A DNA stretch of 64,000 bases from Ascaphus truei (lineage: Eukaryota > Chordata > Amphibia > Anura > Ascaphidae): contig CM071570.1 in assembly GCA_036426205.1 (NCBI GenBank), positions 8,077,747 to 8,141,746 on the forward strand, read 5' to 3'. Within the stretch, counting starts at the first letter, position 1. Every line of letters starts with the position of its first letter. Made by a program: the position numbers and the translations under genes. Below are positions 44,850 through 57,359 of this stretch, piece after piece. The notes under the pieces are model-generated. The model was given only the letters and a program-made list of their open reading frames with translations, searched no databases and had not been told where the DNA came from.

Positions 44850-45490
44850 GCTACATAGTAGATGAGACTGAAAAAGACATTTGTCCATCAACTTCAACAT
44901 ATGCTAAATTTAGACGACAGATACTTATCCTATATTTGTATTTACAGTATATTAATACAGAGTAAAGCAATCAAAATACCCTGGTGAACCATTATCAAAT
45001 ACTGGCTCATAAGGAGAACAAGTTAATTTCTTGCTGACTCCACATATTAACAGTCAGATGACTCCCTGGATCAACATCCTTCCCATGCTAACATATTTGG
45101 TATATCCCTGTATACCTTTCTAGAAATATGTACAGCCTTTCTTTAAAAGATATCTATTGTATCTGCCATCACAATCTCCATGGGTAATGAATTCTACATT
45201 GTACCTCTGCTTACTGTAAAGAACCCTTTCCTTTGTTGCTGGGGAAATCTCCTTTCCTACAACCTCAAAGTATGACCCTGTGTCGCTTGTACTGCCTTTG
45301 GGATAAATAAAAATAGTTCTTTTGAAAGCTCCTTGTATTGTCCCCGAATATATTTGTAAATAGTTATAATATCCCGTCTTAAAAGCCTCTTTTCTAATGT
45401 AAGCAAATACAATGTACTGTAGTTAGTATCTCTTCATACTGCATGTCAGATTTTCCACCCCTTTTATTAATTTAGTAGCTCTTCTCTGCA
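44850..45490 (-). pseudogene. CR1-like LINE 3' end
   Basis: The minus-strand frames read RRDIITIYKYIRGQYKELSK, FIPKAVQATQGH and NVEFITHGDCDGRYNR, ending in the same CTACTATGTAGCTA-type tail as the plus-strand copy at 28524-29335. Frameshifted and 5'-truncated. It joins the Tc1 at 45490, cutting off the Tc1 3' part. Confidence 0.82.
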
Positions 45491-45499
45491 TTTTTTTCC

Positions 45500-46445
45500 C
45501 CAAACATAATGTTTCTCATTGAGGTCAAAAATTTCTACCTTTGTGTCGTCTGTCCATAGAACATTGTTCCAGAAGTCTTGTGGATCATTTATGTGCTCTT
45601 TGCTGAATTTCCTGGTTATCCTTTCATGAACGCCATTCTTTTTCAGTCTTTTTCTGATAGTTTAGTGATGAACACTTACATTAGCCAAGGCAAGCATGTT
45701 CAAACAAAATGGTACTGGCAAAAACTAGTAAGAGATGATATGTGACTAATATAGATATAAATAATACATACAACCAAAAAGATTAGGTGCTTGAGGGAGC
45801 TCCCACAAACCAGTTCTTATGTACAATATTTCCAGCAATAGGAAACTGCAAACAGCTCTGATGATATCCTTGGGATGGGTCTCCTCATTAAAAGACAAAT
45901 AACATCCACATACAGTAGCATAATACTGTTTACTGCAGTATGAAAAAATGGCTATAGAAAAAGGAAAGGAAATGCACTCACACTTTCTCTATTTATATAA
46001 AGCAGCAAGTGTTTGCATCCCAGTCACGTCCCAGCTCCAACTTGCACATACACTGCATTGCCGCTCACTCCCGCATTTGCGTTGCAATCGTGGAAACACA
46101 AGGATTGCGGAGAGGCTGTTTGTTGGTAGTGCTGCTACTAGGATGGTGGATAGTAAGAGTGGCCTGCAGATCTTTGGATGTTATTCTGGTGTTCTTTGTG
46201 ACTTCTTGAAAGATTTTCCAGCTTATTATTCGAGAGAGTTTGGTGGCATGACGGCTCCTGGGTAAAGTGACTGTGGCCTTGAACTTTCTAAATTTGTAGA
46301 CCATATGTCTGGCAGTGAATTAGTGGAGCCCCAAATCCTTAGAAATTGTGTTGTAACCCTTTCGAGACTGATGAGCATCAATAATTGCTTTTCTGAGGTT
46401 CTCAGAGATTTATTTTGATCATGACATGATGTGTTTCCACACACG
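45500..46445 (-). pseudogene. Tc1-family transposase, N-terminal half
   Basis: Minus-strand reading LRTSEKQLLMLISLERVTTQFLRIWGSTNS, then KFRKFKATVTLPRSRHATKL, TKNTRITSKDLQATL, which are the paired helix-turn-helix domains of Tc1 transposases. After the interruption, frames with the start of the catalytic domain follow (a WTDDTK-like site and an ending NEKHYVWG). The remaining catalytic part is absent. Confidence 0.87.
45700..46147. mobile_element. Unidentified insertion in Tc1
   Basis: About 450 bases interrupt the Tc1 coding region between CCAAGGCAAG and AGTGGCCTGCAG, which are adjacent in the intact family. A short GCAAG/GTAAG may be a degenerate duplication. No protein recognised; the right end has a moderately GC-rich promoter-like stretch as in PLE termini. 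Confidence 0.55.
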
Positions 46446-46755
46446 TGTATGGTGAAGACCAAACTCATAAAATTTCTGATCTTTATATAGGATGGGGCCT
46501 CCCAAAATCCCCCCTGAAAATCTACCTAATTATTTAAACATCTGATTCTAATTAATCCCCTTTAATTTAGCTGATGAAACTAGGTTTTCACTTACTTTTG
46601 CATATACCTCTTAATTACTCATTGTTTGTCTAATTTATACATCATTTTGTTTCAAAAGACATGGAATTGGTTAATACAAACCCTATTTGATATTTAAGGA
46701 AAGACGGGTTATCATTGAAAAATTATGGCATTTCCGTAAATATCTTTGGGGTTGG

Positions 46756-48011
46756 GGGGGTAATTAGGCCTATAACTAAAATTGTTATTAAACACAGATA
46801 ATGCAATTTTAAAATGTATTGACCTTATGTGAATCAAGGATTTTGTTCCAACTTTGCGACGTGTGGCAGAAGGATTCAGGGAGGCGCTACATTAAACAAA
46901 TATTGTATTAGACACATTTGCAGAATATTCTTTCTTTTCAGAACATTTCACACATCTCAATTTAATAGTGAGCAGAATTCAAAACAAATGTGCAACCCGT
47001 GCCACTTTTTACTGCTGTGGAAACCAAGTACGGTACATTTTAGCAGCTTTTAGCCAATACAGCTGTTTATTTACCATCACAACATAGATGCAGTGATTAT
47101 TACCGCTGTTTGCTCAATCTGGCCCATAATCTGTCAAGTGACAGCGTCCCCGCCTACTCCCCAGAGATAGCTTGTGGTTTCTTATTTAACAACTCTATCA
47201 TCAGTTCGACCTCGTTATGGATCAATGTCAGAGTCAGACTTTGATGAGATAAAAATAACTCACAATTATTTCACTTCAAATATGAAAAACATTCATGTTA
47301 ATCTACATTAACTGCCAACACAATGTCATTGGGGTAGACACAAGTATATTAGGATAGACGCAAATCTTTCAGTGCCCCTAATCAGCACTACAGGGTATGT
47401 CAGTTTAATTAATAGTCCCATGGACTAAACATGAAAAATAGACCTGGGATATTTCCAATGCTCTGTGCACACTATTGAATCTACATTATGAAATATCTCA
47501 GATTCATAGATATATCTCTTGGTGACCAATAAAAATCACCACAGCCCAAGGATGCTATACAATATAAAATTAATATTTGCTTTCTTGGATAAACTAAAGA
47601 TAATGAACCTAACTTAACCTCTGGTAATATCTTATATATCCAAAGCTCTAAAATGGTAAGAAATGTACTGTACATATCCAAAATCATAGTAGAAAATAGT
47701 AGGATCTGCCAATATTTCATTTGCAATAGAACATGAAGTTCTAAACTAGGCTTAGAGCATCATTTGGTGACATTTTGCTCTTACTGTATGTACACACCAA
47801 ATGTAGAAATGATCCATATACTTTATCATACACCCCTAAATAAAATTATCTGTATGTGAGCTCTGAAGCAAATGGTTTCCTAACACTACACAATATATTA
47901 GGCTTTAAACCATATTAGTTACAATCCTATTATTGTTACATTTGTTGGCAAGGAGTCAGCATCCACTGCTGCATGGTTTATTCCCTTTAAGCAGATTGTA
48001 TCTTTGTAGTT
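46756..48011. other. Unassigned non-coding DNA
   Basis: About 1.25 kb; nothing recognised. Confidence 0.5.
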
Positions 48012-48027
48012 AAAAGTAAACATAATT
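48012..48027. repeat. 16-bp target site duplication, left (L1-type)
   Basis: AAAAGTAAACATAATT, identical to 54799-54814. Confidence 0.96.
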
Positions 48028-48171
48028 GGAGGGGCGCATGCGCGAGGGCAGAGAGAATGGACGCGTGACTCCATTGCTCCGTGCCCCGCTCGTAAACTAA
48101 TGCAATAAAACAACCTTTACTGTCAGCAAAAAATCAGGAATTTAACTCCAAGACCCTGCAAAACTACCGGG

Positions 48172-49192
48172 ATGGCGAAGAGAAAATCTAAAACCCCAAA
48201 ATCAAAGGGGCTCCCCTATACTTCCCCAGCACACGAGAAACAACGCGGCTGAGGCAGAAATTGGCGCCAGTTCGAATCAGGGCTCTGATTCAGAGCGGAA
48301 GGAGAGAGGGAGGACAGAGGCAATCCGGGAATATCAACCAGTGCGGCTCGGCGATTTTAATCGCCTTTACACAGACCTCAAAAATCTCCTCCCGGCGCAA
48401 AAAAAGAGATGGGGAGGGAGATCGGGAGTCTGGGGGAGCGCACGGAAAGGGGGAGACCCAGTTAGACATAACCCTCCACGGCTGCCAAACGCAACACAAT
48501 AAAGTAACGGAGCTACAGACCCAAATCTCTGACCTGAAGGAGAAGCAGAGGATGCCGAAAACCGCGAGCGCGAACAATATAGGATTCGGGGGGTACTGAG
48601 ATGTAGGGGAGTGTGGAGGATTTCGTCCTGAGGTGGCTGGGCGAAGCTGCTGCCGGATATCCCCAAAGAGAGACTAGAAATGGACCGTTGCCACAGGGCC
48701 CTGAGAACGAGACCGTGTGCAGTCTGAGCAGCCACGCGACATCATAGCGCGGCTGCATTATTATAAGACCAGGGAGGCCATCCTACACAGGTCCCGGGAA
48801 ACACGTCGGTGGATTTGAGGGGATAAAACTGCTTATTTTTCAAGATCTGTCCCCTCTGACGTTGCTGAGACGCAGGGCCCTCACCCCAGTCACTAAAGTG
48901 TTACGGACCACAGTGTGCGATATCGATGGACATTTCCATTTGGGCTGTCCGTCAATAAAATGGCAAAGCCCACTATATGAAGGAGATTGGGGAGGTGGGT
49001 GAGGCTTTCCTCCACAGGCTGGGGCTTAAGGGGGCACCAGTGGCACCGGAGCGCGGGAAGAGATCCCGGGCCCCAGTTGGGAAACGGCGGGACGTTCCCC
49101 CCGATCCCCACACCACCAACGTTGAATTCCATAAAAGCTTGCTCATGACATCCCACGTTATAGGGGAATCATGTTTCCCGGTTTCCAGTTAA
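48172..49192 (+). pseudogene. L1-type ORF1 RNA-binding protein
   Basis: It starts MAKRKSKTPKSKGLPYTSP, a basic N-terminus. A coiled-coil-like stretch follows (QTQHNKVTELQTQISDLKEKQ). Then, in broken frames, come the L1 ORF1 RNA-binding domain signatures: a block resembling NNIRIRG, RDIIARLHYYKTREAIL and FEGIKLLIFQDLSP with TLLRRRAL. A C-terminal part VGEAFLHRLGLKGAPVAPER ends at a stop at 49190. ORF1 proteins coat LINE RNA. Several one-base indels disrupt the frame. Confidence 0.82.
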
Positions 49193-50630
49193 AGTTGCCT
49201 GGTAAATGTTACAGGCTTACATATCCGCTGTTAAGAACCCGCATCAAGAGCCCCCTCCGTGGGGAAAAACCGCGATTACCTATTTATAAAAGACTAAGCA
49301 CTTACCTGAGAGATAATGGACGAAGGCCCAAGATGGCGACGCACAGGTAGGAGCAGCATCCAGTCTGAAACGCAGGAGCAGGAAACCTCCATCCCAGGGC
49401 AGAGCCGAAGCACACATCCGTCCAGTCAGAGTCGCTCCCAAAATGGCGGGGCCGGATGTTCGAGCGCTGAAACCGGAAAAGCACGGTGCGGCCATCTTAC
49501 AGGGGCAGGATGAAGATCCAGTTATCGCGAGCAGTGACGCGGACCACACGAGAGGCCCCGTCCAGCGGCGATTTGAACTTACCCAGGAGCCATAGACGCA
49601 GAAGGAAACCGATACACATAGCGACGGAGGAAAGAAAGCTCTATTTCCATATCTAGAAAGGGCATCAGGTGAGAGGGCCCGGAGGAGGGTAGCGGGGGCA
49701 AAATTATAAAAATACATAGGGCCCACAGGGGGATAGACAGCAGCAAAGCTGTGATAGAAGACATAGAGGAGGTGTTGGATAGTGGGTTTAAAAGGGAGAA
49801 GAGGAGTAAATAGTAAGATGAGAATGTAGGAGGAAGTAGTAAGGGGAGCGTAGGGGAAGTTTCAGGAGCTAGATGGAGACAGGAAGCAAGGGAAGGAGAG
49901 GGGTCAGAAGGAGGAGAGCAAGGGAGTGGAGGAAGTGGGAGTAGAAGGCAAAGTAGGTGACTAGATAGGAAGGTGTACGTGACGGTGGAGGAAGTAAGCG
50001 ATTGCAAGTAGAAGCGAGACATGCAGTTATGAAAGTCGAGAGGGACAAGCATCCGGAGTGAGACAATACAAGGAATAGAGCGGGTATACTGCAGAGTTAC
50101 CTGGGAACGAGTAAGGGTTTGAGGCCAACTAACCAATAGGGGATCATAGAATAGGAAAGTAAAGCGGCGGAAACGTTGCCTAGGTTAACACCGAACTTAG
50201 GAGTTATTAGTAATAAGACATGAAGGTTACATTTAGTTTGTCGTTAGAGGAGCGGGGCGGGAGCTGAGGGTCTCGGCCTGCTCTGCGGTCCGCATGGGCC
50301 AGGGGCTGGGAAAGGGTTGTCCCAGCGAAGTCCTTGGGAGGGTAGGGAATAAGAGGCGCAGTGACATCGGCGGATGTTCCGGAGCGGGTGCCCAGTCCCC
50401 AAAGGCATTGGACTCTGAGCCAAGTTGGCAGGGCCACAGCTCGGAGGACATTAATTGTTTACTGTTTATGTGGTCTTCCCCCAGTTTTCCTATTGTCTCT
50501 CCCCACCCGCAGGACCCACCACCCGAGGATTATCACGAGCGTAACAGGAAGGAGACTGCCTTACTTCGGTCATGGTTAGTAGCGAATCACACACACTATC
50601 GCCACATGTGCAGGTTCACCTATCCCCAAG
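49193..50630. other. ORF1-ORF2 spacer of the L1-type LINE
   Basis: A 1.4-kb purine-rich spacer, GC-rich at both sides (49300-49700 and 50230-50440). It contains AAGATGGCGACG and CAAAATGGCGGGG motifs resembling YY1 sites of LINE promoters. Long for this LINE type; it may contain an insertion or an internal promoter. No protein recognised. Confidence 0.5.
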
Positions 50631-53600
50631 ATGAATAACGATCTGATACTTATCTCCCATAATGTGTAAGGGATTTATATCAACCCATAAAACGCAGAAT
50701 TGCCTTCCGGGACTATATCCGTAGAAAGCGGACATAGTGTTTGTCCAGGAAACTCATTTCTCTAAATCTAATCATCCCAAATACCTGGACGGGCCTACAG
50801 GACCGTTTTTATGTATGTCCTCGGCGACAGTAAAAAAAGGGGGGTGGCTATATTAGTGCATCGAAGAGTGCCCTTCCAAATGGTTAAATCATATAAAGAC
50901 TCAGACGGAAGATACGTTATAGTCACAGGCACATTAATAACAAGGAGGTCACATTAAGCTCAATATATGCCCCTGCGAACAGGCCCCGCAATTCTTTACG
51001 GCATTTTTCGATAAATTACACAAGGTGGCAATGGGTTGTATATTCCTCGCTGGAGACATGAACCGACCCTAGACCCAGACTTGGACAGATGCACGGGGCT
51101 ATTACCACAGAAACAGACATACTAACCATACTCCACGGGCTCTGCACGATTGTCAGTTACTTGACATTTGGAGGGAAAAAAACCCCACGGAGAGAGCATA
51201 CACTTTTTACTCACACCCACACAACAGATACAGTAGGATAGATTACTTCCTGGTTTTCAAAGAAAGCGTTCCCATGGTCACCCATACTGGGATCCATGAT
51301 ATTTCTGGTCGGACCACGCACCGTTGAGCTGCGGTGTGCTCTGCAGCTTCTGGACAGACCGGGGGCGAACTGGAAATTAAGAGCTGCTGTTAAAAAACCC
51401 AATACGGAGCGGCGATAGGAGATAAAATCAGGGAATACTTTGATATTAACACGGGGAGTGTATCTTCCCACTCTACACTCTGGGAAGCCCATAGGCAACC
51501 ATGAGGTCTTCTAATGAATTTAGCACACAAACCAAACGAGCTAAGGAGTCCCAGATAAAGATCTGCGAGGGAGACTAGCACACCTTTCCGCACGTCATAG
51601 TCTAAATAAACAGAGCGCTACCCTTAAGGAACTCTCTGACACCAAAACTAAACTCAATTTGTTGCTAAACTCCAGAGCCGAGAGGGAGTTGGCCTGGTCC
51701 AAGCGTAAGTTTTACGACAAGCCAACAACCAGATACCTTACTTCCAAAATTACGTAACAAACTCCCTAATTATAGTATTTCCTCTATCCGCACCAAGGGG
51801 GGGGACCTTACCTCCGACCCCAGAAGAATTGTTGAGGATTAAAAAATTCTACGAAGTTCTCTATGATGGAGATAAGGTCACCACACACAAAAATAGAGGA
51901 AAAAACACAGAAATTCCTGAAGAGGCGCGCCTTCCCAAATTGGAGCAGGGCAGAAAAGGAGGCACTACAGGGTGACTTACGTTCGAAGAACTATCAGAGG
52001 TTATAAGGCCCTTAAGCCAGCTAAAGCTCCGGGACCAGATGGTTTTTCAAATTTTATATTAACAAAAATTCCTTAAAATATTAGCGCCACAACTATTAAA
52101 TATATTTAACGAGATCTTAGCGGGGGGCGCCTTTCCATCCCAGATGCTCCAGGCCTCAATCTCTCTGATCCATAAGCCAGGCAAGGACCCGGTGGACTGT
52201 AAGAGCTACCGGCCCATATCCCGATCAATTCCGATGTGAAAATATTTTCTAAACTCATAGCTAACAGGGTGGGCATTGTCCTGCCTGGCTAATCCATCGG
52301 ATCAGGTGGGATTTTTGGAGGAAGGCAGGCGGCAGACCCACAAGACGGATCATTGATTTGATCGATCTTGGCCAATAGAAAGAATATCCCGTCTATGCTG
52401 TTGAGTCTGGATGCAGAGAAGGCCTTCGATAGGATCGACTGGTCCTATCTGAGGGCAGTACTAGGAGCGTTTGGTGTTCGAGGGACGCCTCCTGAAGCTA
52501 CTTAGCCCTGTATAAAGGCCCCACAGCTAGGGTGCGCCACCAGGGCTTCCCATCGGAGCATTTAACATCTGTAGCGGGACGACAGGGTGCCCCCGTGTCC
52601 CCTTTGCTATTTGCATTATGTATAGAACCCCTGGCGGCCCATATCCGCCTAAGCCCAGATATACAGGGATAGAGTAGGGGACCAATCCACAAGTGGCATT
52701 ATACGCTGACGATGCATACTGACCCTGTCGAGACCGCTCACTTCCCTGCCCAATGTCTTTGAGATCTGGGAGCGTTTTAGCCTCATCTCAGGGTTTAAAA
52801 TTAACCAGACAAAGTCTGAAGCCCTAAATTTAGTTCCTCCCGCGCCCAATGGAAAATTAATCGAACTATTTTAATTTTAAATGGCAAGCCTCCTCATCAA
52901 ATACTTAGGTATCCAAATTAACAGACATATGACTCATTATACAAAGCGAATTATCCCAAATTATTCCAAGCTCTAAGGGAGATCTGAGGGTGTGGGCGGT
53001 GGTTTGGATTTTCTTGGTTTGGACGGATTCATATTCAAGATGAATCTCCTACCAAGGGTGCTTTACCTGTTCCAGGCCCTGCCAATACCACTGGTGCGGG
53101 CTGATATCCTCGCCTTACGTCAAAGATCATGAAATTCATTTGGCACAAGAAAGTCCACGAATTGCTAAGAGTATACAAACTAGGCCCACAATTCGAGGGG
53201 GACTAGCGGTACCTGCTTGATGGCTTACATACAAAGCAGCAAGATTAGATCAGATCGTCCAGTGGCACCTGGACCCGTCCCTGCGGAGATGGGTGGCGCT
53301 GAGAAAACCTCTGTGCTCCAATTGAGTTGTAAATTTAATTTGGCTGCCAAACGCTGCGACAACACGGTGGGGATGCTGCTACGGACCATGGTGAACTCTC
53401 TGGCGGTGTGGAGGAGTTCCAAATTTAAAACATAACTACGACAAACACTCCTTAAGACCCCGCTATTCGATAACCCGATTTCGCCCCGGGGATGGCCGGA
53501 GAGCGGCACTTCAAAATTTGGATACAGTCGGATATAGCGTTATGAACTAAAGGGCCTCAAGTATATTAAAACTTCGAACACGTCAAATCAAAAAAGGCCT

Positions 53601-54280
53601 TCCAAACACGGAATTATTCCGCTACCTCCAGATAGAGCATTCTATAATGAATTTCCAATTAGGCCAGCCAGGACCAATTCGAGCAGCTGTGTGTTCTAGA
53701 GCCAGGACACACGGGGACTCACCTCTAGATTATAGCCGGAAGTGATCTGCCCAAGTGGACCTGACGCCGACAAACTGAACTACATGACTAAATGGGAGAC
53801 AGACCTAGGGGAGACTTTAGAGGACAAAGACTGGGAGTGGATCCTACAGGCGGCAGCCAAAAGCTCCATATGCTCTACGTTAAAAGAGAACGCATATAAG
53901 GTCATGATGCGCTGGTATCATACCCCATTACGTTTATCTAAATTTGTCGGCGGTTATTCCCCGCGCTGTTCCAAAACAGTGCGGGGAACAGCAGACCTAG
54001 TCCCACATGCTGTGGTCCTGCCCGAAGGTACTTCCGTTTGGGAGAGCATTAGAGCATGGGCACAAAGTCCTCGATTTAGAGGTTCCCCCTGGACCCGGGC
54101 TGTTCTTACGGAGCAGACGGGTACAGTGGTTGTCGAAAACGGCACACAAACTAGTGGCACATATGGCCACAGCCACACGGTGTGAGATCGCAGCATTGTG
54201 GATACAGCAAGATCTTCCGTCATCTCTAAATTCGAAACAGATTGTGGCAAGTATGCCAGATGGAACAGTTGACTAGCTGG
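50631..54280 (+). pseudogene. L1-type ORF2: endonuclease and reverse transcriptase
   Basis: Starts MNNDLILISHNV. The APE-type endonuclease is visible as ADIVFVQETHFS (catalytic Glu), GGVAILVHRRVPFQ, YKDSDGRYVIVTG and a GDMN-like block near 51055. The reverse transcriptase follows: [27 protein letters not shown] (first catalytic Asp), GRQGAPVSPLLFALCIEPLA, and YADDAY near 52700 with the catalytic Asp pair, then ISGFKINQTKSEAL-like sequence. The C-terminal region contains WETDLGETLEDKDWEWI, KENAYKVMMRWYHTPLRL and a degraded zinc-knuckle-like Cys/His segment (MLWSCPK). The enzyme nicks DNA and copies LINE RNA. At least a dozen frameshifts or stops make it inactive. Confidence 0.9.
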
Positions 54281-54798
54281 GTCAATGACTCTGGCCGAAA
54301 TTTTTTAAAAGTATGGGAGCCATGGCTTCACCAATCACGACATCCCCGGGGTAGATGCCAGCTCGATTTTTGCTATAATACACACAAGTGCGTTCTCTGG
54401 TGACGGATGGGAACTACTGTAACTTAGGTGACGGGTAGGATCCCCCCCCGACTATTCAAGACAGAACCAAGAGGTGGAGTCGTCAGGGGTACAAAGATGG
54501 CCATTACGGACCGACAGCAGATCTTCCACTATCAAAGAACAGGGTGTGCAGTCCATTCCCTCCTCCTCCCCTTTTTTCCCCCCTTGTTGTTTTTTTCCTC
54601 CTTGTTTCTAGTCTTTGGTCCAGTGAGTCAGGTTTGTCTAGTCCTGTGAGTGCATGTTGTTAGTCCCTCGGCGCTCTTGAGCGATTTTACCCTCGATGGT
54701 GAGAGAGAAAAGGGTAAACCTCGGGGGGTTTCAAATTGTTTACAATGGGATGTGGCATAATGTTTTTGTTGTGAAACCCAATAAAAATTTTGAAGTTG

Positions 54799-54814
54799 AA
54801 AAGTAAACATAATT
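54799..54814. repeat. 16-bp target site duplication, right (L1-type)
   Basis: AAAAGTAAACATAATT, partner of 48012-48027. Confidence 0.96.
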
Positions 54815-54994
54815 TGTATTACTTTATAATAAATAGAAAATGTGTCAGGCGGCAATTTTATTCTGAAGCCTTTTGCATTTCACGTTGATTGAAATTGGAG
54901 GTATAATAACAGGCATATGTGCATGTTTTTTCAAAGAATGCAAACAAACATTTTCTCTCTGGGTGAAATTGACCACAAGAGTGTTTGCTGATAT

Positions 54995-55048
54995 TGATTC
55001 CTGAAGAAAGTCAAGTAAAGACTCGACAGACCTTTCGGGTCTACAGCA
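54995..55048 (+). ncRNA. Candidate hammerhead-like motif H
   Basis: GATTC precedes box 1 CTGAAGA exactly as in motif D. Stem II is AGTC/GACT with a 7-nt loop. Box 2 is GACA instead of GAAA. Stem III is a good 5-bp hairpin (AGACC/GGTCT, loop TTTCG), then A as cleavage-site base. Stem I does not pair directly. It may be a PLE relic; no other PLE feature is evident nearby. Confidence 0.4.
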
Positions 55049-55775
55049 TCTTAAAAGAGCTGGCTTGTGCTCAGGCGGATTCTTCAAGATATTTGGCTTC
55101 CCTGCTTTCTACTTCATTCAATCTCATCTATTATTCATGAGGGTAATCACAAGTTTATAAAGTGAGCCAGCGCCAGAGATTTCATACTTTTACATTTTAG
55201 GTATAAATCAAATGAGATCCACCCATATATTTGATTTCTTCTTGTTTGCAAGACAGACAGACAGAGTATGCATTGGCAGTGTTGGTACAGAATATCACAA
55301 TGTATCTCATATCATACAACCACAAGAGAACAATGAATCTGTATACAGTATGTAATAAAAACATGTGGCAACAAAAGTAAAGACATACGGGGACTTTCAA
55401 TATGCAGCACAGTTTAGAATTTGTGAAATGTTGTTTCTTTGATCGGGTAAAGTTTTCAGTTTCTTGCAGGGAAGGAATTAGGGCATGAAGTAATTGTTCA
55501 TTTAGCCTCTTGCAGATTTCCATGGATGTGCAGCAGTCGGATACTAGAGATTAAAACGTTCAGGTTGTAGGTTAAGTAATAGTACCGTGGATATCTAACC
55601 ATCTGTTAGAATCAATCACGAGATAAGCAATAAACCTCTTTCATGAGAAAATATATTCCTTAAATAGTGTCGCCTTTCAGACATTGACCCTCCAGTTCTA
55701 GAGATGTAAAACAAAATGGCTGCTGGACTTGTTTGGTTCGTCACTATTGATTCTTGCCTAAGAACATTTTAGATC
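55049..55775. other. Unassigned non-coding DNA
   Basis: About 730 bases; nothing recognised. Confidence 0.5.
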
Positions 55776-55920
55776 AGTGGTTTTCAACCTTTTTTGAGCA
55801 GGAAGACCCTTGAAGGATTTTTACATTCTCTGGGCACCAATGCTCTTCAGCCCTCAGTGATTCCACCCTTGCTTACATGCTACAGACCCCACCTTCTTTT
55901 CACACAACCGTTACGCTCAC
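55776..55920 (+). mobile_element. hAT-Charlie-like 5' end fragment
   Basis: Starts CAGTGGTTTTCAACCTTTTT, the terminal repeat of many hAT-Charlie elements, followed by GACCCTTGAAGGA-like sequence. The opposite end is not found, so the copy is truncated. Confidence 0.65.
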
Positions 55921-57258
55921 ACAAGTGGCTCTGAGTACAAAGAAGTGTGTGAAAGACTCTGGTTTGCTTAACTTCAATGAATATGCGTGTGTTGTGCATA
56001 AATAAATACTAACAACCCTTTTATAGTCTATTGTGAATTGCTGTTATTCATGGACGTATCATAGTGTACACACCACGTACCATCCAAGTAGTTTAAAGCC
56101 GAAGACATTTTCAGTTTATTTGTTTATTGCTAAGTCAACTGTATTTGGGTATAGTGAGCACGTATAGGCTATTTTTTCACTCCTATTTTGCAATGATTTC
56201 GTCTTGCTATAGTTAATACAAGATTGTGCTAACTTAACATGGCCTTAAGCCTATGCAAATGAGATTTTTAAAAAAACAACTGTTGATTTAGCCTATATTT
56301 AGCTATGTGGATATGCGTTAACCTCAAGGAAAATTCTGTAATGTCCATGAATGATTTTAATAACATTATGTCCTGAGTTTAATGTGCCTCTGTGGATCTG
56401 ACCCTCAGAAGGCTAAATCAGAGTCTGCAAAACTATAGTATTTGAAATTATTCAAAACAGTGGGTCAAATCGGTCACATAAAACACAGGCAACCTCAGAC
56501 TTAGTCTTCCTTGAGTTAACCAGGACATTTTAAAAATATGGTTATTATCATCGCGCTAACAGGTATTACCACAAAACGTTTGGAGCCCTTTGGAGCTATG
56601 TGGGATCCTCCCTTGCGACCCTTTCACAAAACCAATTTAGCGAAAGGAAAGGAAAAGGAAAGACAAATTTGAAATAAACTTTTTAGTAGGAAAATAAATG
56701 GTGAGGATGGTCTTAATCCCAGCATGGGAGTATATTACTACATATTTACCATTTCGTCTGCACAGTAAAATTCAGGGCACAATACCTGGACGTGGGCAAA
56801 CTTATTTTGGTACATTGATATCTACTGCAGGATAATTTCCTGCTAATGACTGGTTTGAGTGCATTGGACTGAGGCTATTTTTTCTTTGTTAATTTGGCCT
56901 CTTTTACTAGCTGTTGCCTTAGATCACAAATTTATTCAAAGTGTTTTATCCTTGAGTCAAATTACTTCTAGTTGAATTTCACGTCACCAACATCGGCAAA
57001 AAATGTTGTTAATGTAAAAGTTTGTGCATGTTTCTGCTTTCAAATCTGCAAGAAAACATGAAAATCTGCTTAGTTCCAATCTTGCTTACTTTCGCTAACT
57101 TTTTGTGTTTTTCAAAATATTTGCTTCATTTTGTGCATGAAATGATTGTTACCTTTATGTTGCGCACTCATCTTTGTGCAGCAACAATTCACACAAAGTC
57201 TGGGAAGATTTAAACGTGCAAAATTATAAAAAAAAATCTCGTTCTCACACAATCCATA
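55921..57258. other. Unassigned non-coding DNA
   Basis: About 1.3 kb; nothing recognised. Confidence 0.5.
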
Positions 57259-57352
57259 GAGCAGGAGTGGCCAAGTCTGGTTATTAAGGGCCACCAACAG
57301 ATCGGGTTTTAAGGATATCCCTGCTTCAGCACAATTCCAACCACAGTGCAAA
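57259..57352 (+). mobile_element. Repeat end fragment, hAT-like
   Basis: CAGGAGTGGCCAAGTCTGGT, then AAGGGCCACCAACAGATC and AAGGATATCCCTGCTTCAGC. This resembles the end of a common vertebrate hAT-type repeat. The rest is replaced by the minisatellite. Confidence 0.5.
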
Positions 57353-57359
57353 CATTTGT

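Larger units (their letters stand above)
45490..46755 (-). mobile_element. Tc1-like transposon, second copy, truncated
   Basis: Same family as 4684-9123. The left end is cut within the inverted repeat near 46755, the right half is replaced by the CR1 tail, and an unrelated segment (about 45700-46147) interrupts the transposase. Where the first copy carries nested insertions this copy is uninterrupted, so it reveals the original target sites. Confidence 0.88.
48028..54798 (+). mobile_element. L1/Tx1-type LINE, near full length
   Basis: A 6.77-kb element bounded by a 16-bp duplication. It has a short 5' region, ORF1 (48172-49192), a 1.4-kb spacer, ORF2 (50631 to about 54280) and a 3' region ending in AATAAAAATTTTGAAGTTG with no poly(A) tail. 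Both proteins carry many frameshifts and stops, so it is inactive, but its structure is complete, which is rare for LINEs. Placement in the L1/Tx1 group rests on the two-ORF layout, the ORF1 type and reverse transcriptase motifs. Confidence 0.92.

Noticed and set aside
45870..45900. Perfect CTGATGA followed by a hairpin (ATCC/GGAT)
   Set aside because: No GAAA box follows the hairpin, so the hammerhead core is incomplete; likely chance.
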